Assembly: GCF_002086815.1 (NCBI RefSeq) | Contig: NZ_MVID01000001.1 | Coordinates: 310,001 to 374,000 of the forward strand | DNA: 64,000 bases | Reading direction: 5' to 3' | Source: Mycolicibacterium parafortuitum | GTDB taxonomy: Bacteria; Actinomycetota; Actinomycetes; Mycobacteriales; Mycobacteriaceae | Shown here: piece by piece, positions 41,360 to 48,826 of the stretch | How positions within the stretch are numbered: the first letter of the stretch is position 1 | How the letters are laid out: every line of letters begins with the position of its first letter | Position numbers and translations under genes: made by a program | Notes under the pieces: model-generated | The model's input: the letters and a program-made list of their open reading frames with translations, nothing else | Database searches by the model: none | Told to the model about the DNA's origin: nothing

Positions 41360-41704
41360 GTGGACGCGATTCAGGACGCCGTGTCGTTGCGGGCGCTCGG
41401 TGACGAGCAGCTCGAGGCGGCGCGCACAGCACGCGCGGGGCGTTCCGCGCACACCATCTACGGTGGCTCGGAGCGCACCCTGCGCCAGACCGTGCTCGCG
41501 CTGACGGAAGGCAATCGGCTCGACGACCACAAAAGCCCCGGTGAGGCAACGCTTCTGGTGCTGCGCGGCAAGGTGCAGATCGGCACGGCGACCACCACCG
41601 TCGGAGGGTCCGAGGGCGACTATCTGGTGATCCCGGACGAGATCCACAACCTGGTCGCGCTCGAGGATTCCGTCGTCCTGCTGTCGGTGGTCGCGCGCCG
41701 CTGA
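41360..41704 (+). CDS. Cupin-domain protein
   Basis: A 114-residue single-domain cupin. The two motifs are around SPGEATLLVLRGKVQIG and GDYLVIPDEIHNLVALED. The metal-ligand pattern is reduced: the first motif shows H-K-S-P-G-E rather than H-x-H. The GTG at 41360 follows AAAGGAAG. It lies 24 bp behind the Cys-cluster regulator, so it may be the last gene of that transcript. It could be a small-ligand sensor or a detoxifying enzyme; no more can be said. Confidence 0.78.
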   Translation: MDAIQDAVSLRALGDEQLEAARTARAGRSAHTIYGGSERTLRQTVLALTEGNRLDDHKSPGEATLLVLRGKVQIGTATTTVGGSEGDYLVIPDEIHNLVALEDSVVLLSVVARR

Positions 41705-41707
41705 CAG

Positions 41708-42124
41708 TCAGATGGTCAGCGTCCCGTCGTCGTTGATCGTCCAGTGCGGGTTGAGGGCCACCTCCCAGACGTGCCCGTCGGGGTCGGCGAAGTAGCCCGA
41801 GTAGCCGCCCCAGAACACCTTCTCGGCGGGTTTGAGGATCGTCGCGCCCGCCGCCTCGGCCTGGGACAGCACCGCGTCGACGTCGGCTTCGGTGCGCTGG
41901 TTGATCGCGATCGTGATCCCGCTGAAGCGGCCGTCGACCGGGTGGCGGGCGTCCTCGGCGAGATCGTCACGGCCGAACAGCGCCAGCGCGATACCGGGGA
42001 GCTGGTAGAACACGACGCCCTCGGGGGCGTCCTTGGGCGCCCAGCCCAGGCCCTGCTCGTAGAACCGGCGGGCCCGGGCGAGGTCGTCGACGCCGAGGGT
42101 GATGAGGCTGATGCGCTGCTCCAT
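41708..42124 (-). CDS. VOC-family (glyoxalase-like) protein
   Basis: A 138-residue vicinal-oxygen-chelate protein with paired beta-alpha-beta modules: ISLITLGVDDLARARRFYEQGLGW at the start and GYSGYFADPDGHVWEVALNPHW at the end. The terminal glutamate and a histidine are possible metal ligands. Homologues include glyoxalases, dioxygenases and drug-binding proteins. It converges with the cupin gene and is divergent from the OFA transporter, 65 bp away. The substrate is unknown. Confidence 0.85.
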   Translation of the reverse strand: MEQRISLITLGVDDLARARRFYEQGLGWAPKDAPEGVVFYQLPGIALALFGRDDLAEDARHPVDGRFSGITIAINQRTEADVDAVLSQAEAAGATILKPAEKVFWGGYSGYFADPDGHVWEVALNPHWTINDDGTLTI

Positions 42125-42189
42125 GCGGTCACGGTAACTCTGGGCCCTGACATCCGGAGATCCACGTCACACTCGCCGGTGAAGTAGGT

Positions 42190-43572
42190 ATGCCCCGTTT
42201 CATGACCGCGCCGTTTTTCAGCAGAGAACGCATCGTCGCCTCGCCCGGATGGAGTCGATGGCTGGTCCCACCGGCGGCGTTGTCGATCCACCTGTCGGTC
42301 GGCGCGGCCTATTCGTGGAGCGTGTTCAAGCTCCCGCTGCAGGAATCCCTCGGGATCTCCGGCACGTTGAGCGCATTGCCGTTCACCGTCGGCATCGTCG
42401 TGCTGGGGCTGTCGGCGGCGCTGTTCGGCACCTGGGTCGAGCGCGCGGGCCCACGCGCGGCGATGTTCGCCGCGACCTGCTGCTTCTGCGGGGGCTGGCT
42501 GGTCGGCTCGGCGGGGCTGCTGATCGGCCAGTTCTGGCTGGTGCTACTCGGCTACGGACTGCTCGGCGGGATCGGCTGGGGGATCGGCTACATCTCGCCG
42601 GTGTCGACGCTGATCAAGTGGTTCCCGGACCGGCCCGGGATGGCAACCGGCCTGGCCATCATGGGGTTCGGTGGCGGCGCGCTGATCGCATCGCCGTGGT
42701 CGACGGCCATGCTCGACATGTTCGGCACCGACACCGCGGGCATCGCGAAGACCTTCGCGGTGCACGGCGCCGTCTACGCGGTGTTCATGTCGCTGGGCTG
42801 GCTGCTGATCCGGGTCCCGCGACCGGACTGGAAACCGTCGAACTGGACACCGCCGCCGGTGCAGGCCGACTCGATCGTCACCGGGGGACAGGTCTCAGCC
42901 GGCAACGCGATCAAGACCCCGCAGTTCTGGCTGCTGTGGATCGTGTTGTGCTTCAACGTGACTGCCGGCATCGGCATCCTGGAGAAGGCGTCGCCGATCT
43001 ACCAGGACTACTTCCCGGCCGCCGGTACGGCCGCAGCCGGGTTGGCCGCCGCGGCGGCCGGATACGTCGCGATGCTGTCGCTGGGCAACATGCTCGGGCG
43101 CATCGGGTGGTCGAGCCTGTCGGACAAGATCGGCCGCAAGAACGCCTACCGGCTCTACCTCGGGGCCGGCGCGCTGCTGTACCTGACGATCACGCTGATG
43201 GAGAACTCCAACAAGCTCGTCTTCCTGATCGCGACGATCCTGATCCTGTCGTTCTACGGTGCCGGCTTCGCGACGGTGCCGGCCTACCTGCGCGACCTGT
43301 TCGGCACCTTCCAGGTCGGCGCGATCCACGGCAGGCTGCTCACCGCGTGGTCGGCGGCCGGGGTGCTCGGTCCGATCATCGTCAACTTCGTCGCAGACCG
43401 GCAGGCGGAGGCGGGCAAGGAGGGTCCCGAGCTGTACACGCTGTCGTTCTCGATCATGATCGCGCTGCTGGTGATCGCGTTCGTCGCCAACGAACTGATC
43501 CGGCCGGTCGACTCCAAATGGCATGAAGCCGACAAGGCGGGGGCCACCGACAGAGAGGGGGCGGTCCGATGA
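42190..43572 (+). CDS. OFA-family MFS transporter
   Basis: A 460-residue transporter with twelve predicted membrane segments. AAYSWSVFKLPLQESLG, the GIGWGIGYISPVSTLIKWFPDRPGMATGLAIMGFGGGA block and the late VPAYLRDLFGTFQVGAIHGRLLTAWSAAG are typical of oxalate/formate-antiporter-like proteins. It probably exchanges or imports a small carboxylate. An ATG at 42202 is a possible alternative start. Its stop overlaps a 49-codon gene by 4 bases that encodes a small membrane partner. Confidence 0.9.
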   Translation: MPRFMTAPFFSRERIVASPGWSRWLVPPAALSIHLSVGAAYSWSVFKLPLQESLGISGTLSALPFTVGIVVLGLSAALFGTWVERAGPRAAMFAATCCFCGGWLVGSAGLLIGQFWLVLLGYGLLGGIGWGIGYISPVSTLIKWFPDRPGMATGLAIMGFGGGALIASPWSTAMLDMFGTDTAGIAKTFAVHGAVYAVFMSLGWLLIRVPRPDWKPSNWTPPPVQADSIVTGGQVSAGNAIKTPQFWLLWIVLCFNVTAGIGILEKASPIYQDYFPAAGTAAAGLAAAAAGYVAMLSLGNMLGRIGWSSLSDKIGRKNAYRLYLGAGALLYLTITLMENSNKLVFLIATILILSFYGAGFATVPAYLRDLFGTFQVGAIHGRLLTAWSAAGVLGPIIVNFVADRQAEAGKEGPELYTLSFSIMIALLVIAFVANELIRPVDSKWHEADKAGATDREGAVR

Positions 43573-43718
43573 CCGACCAGTCCGCCGACGAACTGCACGA
43601 GTACACCCCGACGGTGCCGAAGATCTACATCCTGCTGGCCTGGGCGTGGGTCGCCGTCCCGTTCGGGTACGGCCTCTACGAACTGCTGATCAAGGCGGGC
43701 CGGCTGTTCGGGGCGTGA
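43569..43718 (+). CDS. 49-residue MFS transporter small subunit
   Basis: ATG at 43569 overlaps the transporter stop by 4 bases (ATGA) and runs to TGA at 43716. The protein MTDQSADELHEYTPTVPKIY continues into one membrane helix (about 19-42) with ILLAWAWVAVPFGYGLYELL. Small single-helix partners of OFA transporters are known from database families. Being so short, it is easily missed. Its last 29 bases overlap the 3' end of the convergent SUKH gene. Confidence 0.75.
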   Translation: MTDQSADELHEYTPTVPKIYILLAWAWVAVPFGYGLYELLIKAGRLFGA

Positions 43719-44244
43719 GCTCCGACCAGAACGCCACGGTCGCGACGGCGTCGGTGACGCGGGGTTGCCCGGAGCCGAACTCGACCTCGACGAAGTCCGC
43801 CAGGTCCGCACCGCGCACCGCGACCTCGGTCGAGACCACCGACAGCACCGGCTGACCCGACGAGCCCCGCCCGGCCGGCAGGTAGTGGTGGCTGTGGACC
43901 GGGATCAGTTGCGGCACACGATCCAATCGGTATCGCGCGGTGCGCAACGCGTCCTTCATCCGCGCCGGACGCGGCCCCCAGTCCGCACCCCAGAACTGCC
44001 GCCATTCCACCGCGAACAGCACACCGTCGGCGGGCAGCTGCAGGCGTTTGGCCAGACTGCGACGGCCCTCGCCGCGCCAGTTCGGCCACGATGGGCCGAC
44101 CGGGAGCCCAGCCTGAAGGAACGCGCGGTGATCGTCGGCGAACTCGATACCGAAATCGCGTTCCGCACGGTCGATCTCGTCGTCCGTCAGGCCGGGCTCG
44201 ATCGGCACCGTGCCGAGCTCGGCGAGGCGCGCAGCGGCAGACAC
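43690..44244 (-). CDS. SMI1/KNR4 (SUKH) family protein
   Basis: A 184-residue protein of the SUKH superfamily: GLTDDEIDRAERDFGIEFADDHRAFLQAGLPVG is the signature N-terminal stretch, and LIPVHSHHYLPAG is typical of the core. In toxin systems SUKH proteins are immunity proteins, but many actinobacteria have solitary ones with unknown roles. No polymorphic toxin is encoded nearby. It converges on and overlaps the small transporter subunit by 29 bases. It is 1 base from the stop of the flavoprotein gene on the same strand. Confidence 0.85.
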   Translation of the reverse strand: MSAAARLAELGTVPIEPGLTDDEIDRAERDFGIEFADDHRAFLQAGLPVGPSWPNWRGEGRRSLAKRLQLPADGVLFAVEWRQFWGADWGPRPARMKDALRTARYRLDRVPQLIPVHSHHYLPAGRGSSGQPVLSVVSTEVAVRGADLADFVEVEFGSGQPRVTDAVATVAFWSELTPRTAGPP

Positions 44245-44245
44245 G

Positions 44246-45427
44246 TCAGAACGTGTGCTGCGGGCCCTGAGCCTTCTTGTACAGCGCCTTGAGCATCCGG
44301 TCGCGGAACGCCGCGTTGTCGATCAGCCTGACACCGGCGTCGGCCAGCTTCGGCTGCCCGATCAGCTTGTGCATGAGCCGACCCCGCCGGTACTCCCGGC
44401 CCCACGCCGCTTCCATCCGCTGCGCGTAGTTGGTGAAGTCGTCCGGCCCACCGTTCGTCAACGCTGCCACCGCGCATTCGCCTGCGGCCAAACCGGATTC
44501 GAGCGCCTTGGAGATGCCCGCACCCGAGGCCGGCTTGCCCGCGCCCAGCGAGTCGCCGGTGAACAGCACGCCGGGCCGCCACGGCGGCCACGCGGTGAAG
44601 CCCATCGGCAGCCGCCACGCGCGCACGCTCTTGTTCTTCTTGAGCTCCTCGATGGGCGGCAGCTCCCACTCACTGGGCAGCGAGCGCAGGAACTCGCCGA
44701 GGAACTGCGTCGCGTTGATCGACTGCCAGTTCTTGTAGCTGTTGACGTAACCGAGCCCGATGTTGAAGATCCCGTTGCCCATCGGGAACACCCAGCCGTA
44801 GCCGGGCAGCTGGTCGCCCTCGAAGATCAGCTTGAGATAGATGTCCAGCGAGTCGGTGTCCGGGCGGTTGGCCGGCATCTCGGAGCGGATCGCGATCGCC
44901 GAGTAGCCGTTGTAATCGGAGTCGATCTTGAGCGCGCGCTTGATCGGGGAGTAGGCGCCGTCGGCCGCGATCACCGCGTCGCCGTACACCTTCTCGCCGC
45001 TCTTGAGCACGACCCCGATGACGCGGCCACTGGCGTCGAGTTCGGGGCCGGCCACCTCGGCGCCCTGGCGGATCTCCGCGCCGACGGACTCGGCGTGCTT
45101 GAGCAGCGTCGTGTCCAGGTGCTCGCGGCTGACCGTGTGACCGTGGTCAGGCATGCCGGGGCGCTTCGGGAACGACAGCTCCCAGCGGCTCGGGCTGAAC
45201 ACCGTGACCCGGTTCACCCGGTGGTAGGTGGCGACCTCGTCGGCCAGGCCCATCTTCTGCAGGTAGCTGACCGCGCGCGCGGTCAGGCCGTCCCCGCAGG
45301 GTTTGGCGCGGGGGAACTGCGCCTTGTCCAGCACCACCACTTTGGCGCCGGTTTGTGCGGCCTGCCATGCGGCGGCGGACCCGGAGGGGCCTCCACCTGC
45401 GATGACCACGTCGTATCGCTGCGTCAT
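44246..45427 (-). CDS. Geranylgeranyl-reductase-family FAD oxidoreductase
   Basis: A 393-residue flavoprotein. The FAD motif is DVVIAGGGPSGSAAAWQAA, followed by FPRAKPCGDGLTARAV, and the G-D motif is GVLFTGDSLGAGKPASGAGI. The PGYGWVFPMGNGIFNIGLGY segment is diagnostic for the geranylgeranyl reductase group, which includes the menaquinone-reducing MenJ. It likely reduces polyprenyl double bonds. The ATG at 45427 follows GAGAGA. Upstream in-frame extension across the divergent promoter is rejected. In M. tuberculosis this position, between the nrdE-side tetR and nrdF2, is taken by a different monooxygenase. Confidence 0.87.
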   Translation of the reverse strand: MTQRYDVVIAGGGPSGSAAAWQAAQTGAKVVVLDKAQFPRAKPCGDGLTARAVSYLQKMGLADEVATYHRVNRVTVFSPSRWELSFPKRPGMPDHGHTVSREHLDTTLLKHAESVGAEIRQGAEVAGPELDASGRVIGVVLKSGEKVYGDAVIAADGAYSPIKRALKIDSDYNGYSAIAIRSEMPANRPDTDSLDIYLKLIFEGDQLPGYGWVFPMGNGIFNIGLGYVNSYKNWQSINATQFLGEFLRSLPSEWELPPIEELKKNKSVRAWRLPMGFTAWPPWRPGVLFTGDSLGAGKPASGAGISKALESGLAAGECAVAALTNGGPDDFTNYAQRMEAAWGREYRRGRLMHKLIGQPKLADAGVRLIDNAAFRDRMLKALYKKAQGPQHTF

Positions 45428-45580
45428 AAATCTCTCTCGTTGAGCCGCGCTGTCGCAGGAGATAGTACCCAAATCCGCTGAACGCGCGCGCCGAGCGATT
45501 TTGCCCACACCTTGGCCGCGAGCGGCGTCGACGACGCGGTCTGAGCAGGTCAGCGACGCCCTTGCGGGTACAGTGATCGG

Positions 45581-46321
45581 GTGCGACGAGGGTCGAGGGC
45601 GCGCGTGAGCGGCGAACCGGGTGTCAAGGTGGACGCCCGCAGTGAGCGCTGGCGCGAGCACCGCAAGAAGGTGCGCTCCGAGATCGTCGACGCCGCGTTC
45701 CGGGTCATCGACCGTCTCGGCCCCGAGGTGTCGCTGCGCGAGATCGCCGAAGAGGCCGGAACCGCCAAACCCAAGATCTACCGGCACTTCACCGACAAGG
45801 CCGACCTGTTCCAGGCCATCGGCACCCGCATGCGAGACATGCTGTGGGCGGCGATCTTCCCGTCGATCGACATCGCCACCGACCCGGCCCGCACCGTGAT
45901 CTTCCGCGCGGTGCAGCAGTACGTGCGGCTGGTCGACGAACACCCCAACGTGGTGCGGTTCCTGATGCAGGGCCGGTTCGCCGAACAGGGCGAGTCGGCG
46001 ATGCGGGCGCTCAACGAGGGCCGCGACATCACCCTGGCCATCGCCGACATGTTCAACAACGAGCTCAAAGAGATGGAGCTCGACTACGCCGCGTTCGAGC
46101 TGGCCGGCTTCGCCACCTTCGGCACCGCCGCCTCGGCGACCGACTGGTGGCTGGGTTCCGAGCAGGACAGCCCGCGGCGGTTGCCGTCGGAGAAGTTCAT
46201 CGACTACCTGACGACGATCATGGTGGGCTCGATCAACGGCACCTGCGAGGTGCTGGGCATCAAGATCGACCCGGACGTGCCGCTGCACGAAGGCGTCAAG
46301 CGCCGCGAACAGGTCGCCTGA
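45581..46321 (+). CDS. TetR-family regulator
   Basis: A 246-residue TetR regulator, by position the ortholog of Rv3050c. The helix-turn-helix is VSLREIAEEAGTAKPKIYRHFTDKADLF. The ligand-binding part is aromatic-rich around SATDWWLGSEQDSPRRLP. The GTG at 45581 is used; a GTG at 45605 preceded by GAGGG is an alternative. It is divergent from the flavoprotein gene by 153 bp and probably controls it. The ligand is unknown. Confidence 0.88.
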   Translation: MRRGSRARVSGEPGVKVDARSERWREHRKKVRSEIVDAAFRVIDRLGPEVSLREIAEEAGTAKPKIYRHFTDKADLFQAIGTRMRDMLWAAIFPSIDIATDPARTVIFRAVQQYVRLVDEHPNVVRFLMQGRFAEQGESAMRALNEGRDITLAIADMFNNELKEMELDYAAFELAGFATFGTAASATDWWLGSEQDSPRRLPSEKFIDYLTTIMVGSINGTCEVLGIKIDPDVPLHEGVKRREQVA

Positions 46322-46376
46322 ACCCGGCTCGCGGTCCTAGGAGTACTGGGTCCTGCCAGGTGCCGCCGTGCGCTCC

Positions 46377-46382
46377 TAGCGT
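46377..46382 (+). promoter_or_regulatory. -10 box of the leaderless lipoprotein gene
   Basis: TAGCGT ends 7 bases before the ATG at 46390, and there is no Shine-Dalgarno sequence. A small palindrome TCCTAGGA (46335-46342) lies in the upstream promoter region. Confidence 0.4.
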
Positions 46383-46389
46383 CGGATGG

Positions 46390-47202
46390 ATGACACCGAA
46401 ATCTTTGCGCCGCACCGCAACAGCCATCGTCTCTGCATTGGCCGCCGCCGCGATGGTGGGTTGCGGTGCGGTCGGCACCGCCGACGGCTCGCCGGGAAGC
46501 GAGCAGGAACGGCGGAACACCGAACTGGTCCGCGACGCGTTCACCCGCGGCGTCAGCGGGCAGGACAGTTTCTACGCGATCCTGGCCGAGGACGTGCGGT
46601 GGACCGTGGCGCGCGCCGAGCAGCCCAGGACCTACACCGGCCGGGCCGAATTCCTGCGCGACGGTGCCGGCCCGATCGTGTCGCGGCTCGACGGCCCGAT
46701 TCACGCCGAGGTCCACGAGCTGGTCGCCGACGGGGACACCGTGGTCGCGCGGTGGCGCGGTGTCGCAACCGCCCGCGACGGGATGCCATACGTGAACGAG
46801 TACGTCTGGGCGATGACCCTGCGCGACGAACGCGTGGCCCGGGTCGACGCGTATCTGGACTTCGTCGCGCTCGACGAGTTGCTGCACAGAGTGACCCCGG
46901 CGCACCCCTACGTGGGAATGTGGGTGACGACGGACGGCCACATCCGCCAGGAGTTGCGGCCCGACGGTCGCTACGACGAGGCCAGGGGTGAGCGTGCCGG
47001 CGCCTACACCGGCCGCTACGAGGTGCGCGGGACCCGCATCGACACTGGGACGACAGTGGGTTCACCGCCGACGGGACGTTCGTCTCCGACGACGAACTGC
47101 ACCACGGCGGAATGGTCTTTCACCGCGAGTCCTGAGGAAACCGCCGCGACACGCCAGACACAACATCTCGTAGAGCGCGGGGATGTCGCACACCAGTTGT
47201 AG
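46390..47202 (+). CDS. SnoaL/Atu4866-type lipoprotein, apparent frameshift near the 3' end
   Basis: The frame encodes a lipoprotein with an n-region of basic residues, a hydrophobic stretch and the lipobox M-V-G-C25. A SnoaL-like domain (about 35-165) follows, then the start of an Atu4866-type domain (HPYVGMWVTTDGHIRQEL). After codon GAC at 47041-47043 the reading turns into low-complexity sequence. The -1 frame instead continues WDDSGFTADGTFV and HHGGMVFHRE to a TGA at 47133-47135, as expected for that domain. One T appears to be missing between 47043 and 47044. The annotated frame then runs into the NrdR box of nrdF2. It is either a sequencing error or a real inactivation of the last domain. 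Confidence 0.75.
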   Translation: MTPKSLRRTATAIVSALAAAAMVGCGAVGTADGSPGSEQERRNTELVRDAFTRGVSGQDSFYAILAEDVRWTVARAEQPRTYTGRAEFLRDGAGPIVSRLDGPIHAEVHELVADGDTVVARWRGVATARDGMPYVNEYVWAMTLRDERVARVDAYLDFVALDELLHRVTPAHPYVGMWVTTDGHIRQELRPDGRYDEARGERAGAYTGRYEVRGTRIDTGTTVGSPPTGRSSPTTNCTTAEWSFTASPEETAATRQTQHLVERGDVAHQL

Positions 47203-47205
47203 TGT
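47160..47205 (+). promoter_or_regulatory. NrdR box(es) of the nrdF2 promoter
   Basis: ACACCAGTTGTAGTGT (47190-47205) differs at two positions from the box before nrdH. AACATCTCGTA begins 28 bases upstream (47162), exactly as AACATCTTGTA does before nrdH. The shared pair supports joint NrdR control of the two separated ribonucleotide reductase loci. Confidence 0.72.
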
Positions 47206-47254
47206 TGACCTCGCCGCGGGAGTTTCCTCGGCGACAGCAGAAACAGCCAGGTGA

Positions 47255-48241
<987 letters not shown>

Positions 48242-48250
48242 GTCCAGTTC

Positions 48251-48284
48251 CGTCCTCGCGCAGTTCTGTGACGTCTGCGCGACG
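48251..48284 (+). terminator. Hairpin after nrdF2
   Basis: CGTC and CGCGCAG (48251-48263) pair with CTGCGCGACG (48275-48284) around a two-base bulge. It starts 10 bases after the stop. The following GTTCTGG is only mildly T-rich, so termination is probable rather than certain. Confidence 0.5.
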
Positions 48285-48345
48285 GTTCTGGCGTGGCGGT
48301 GTTTCGCGGCGCACACTCGAGGCGATGTCGAGTTGAGGAGCCGCG

Positions 48346-48822
48346 ATGAGCGAGCGTCTGTACGACTTCTTCGGCGAGGTCTTCCGAAGCTATTTCCGAC
48401 CGCCGATCGACTTGTCCCCGTGGCTGGGTGGGCGGCGCGTCGACCGGATCTTCTCGCTGACCGACGCGGTCCAGGATCCGTTGGAGCAGAGCCACCGCGC
48501 CGCCGAGGCCTGGTGCCGGTCCGAAGCCGGTGACGCGCGGTTCGGTGCCGAGCTGTTCGTCATCACCCAGCAGGGACTCCTCTACGCGGCTGAGCTCAAC
48601 AGCCCACACCGGGCGCTGTACTACCTGGCCACACCGCCGGCGCTGTTCGACTCCTTCGTCGACGAGATGGACAGGACCGAGCTGCCCGACGCGGCGGTGG
48701 CAGTGGTGGACAGCCGGTTCGGTCGTGACCTCGCCGCCGCGCGTCCGATGGACGCCGCGTTGCGCCATATCCTCGACGAGCACTCATCGCTGAGGGTCGA
48801 CCTGCCGGTGCCGACCGGCTGA
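48346..48822 (+). CDS. Hypothetical protein
   Basis: A 158-residue soluble protein that I do not recognise. The start MSERLYDFFGEVFRSYFRPP follows a GAGGAG site. Patches ELFVITQQGLLYAAELNSPHRALYYLATPPALFDSFVDEM suggest a compact alpha/beta domain. There is no signal peptide, membrane segment or obvious catalytic motif. It ends 4 bases before the stop of the convergent GH3 gene. Codon use looks typical of the genome, so I consider it a real gene. Confidence 0.72.
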   Translation: MSERLYDFFGEVFRSYFRPPIDLSPWLGGRRVDRIFSLTDAVQDPLEQSHRAAEAWCRSEAGDARFGAELFVITQQGLLYAAELNSPHRALYYLATPPALFDSFVDEMDRTELPDAAVAVVDSRFGRDLAAARPMDAALRHILDEHSSLRVDLPVPTG

Positions 48823-48826
48823 CCGG

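Noticed and set aside
43690..44244. Toxin-immunity locus around the SUKH protein.
   Set aside because: No polymorphic toxin, secretion signal or RHS-type gene is found on either side.
45428..46288. In-frame N-terminal extension of the geranylgeranyl-reductase-like gene across the divergent promoter and tetR.
   Set aside because: It would overlap a conserved TetR gene on the other strand. The flavoprotein clearly begins at MTQRYDVVIAGGGPSG.
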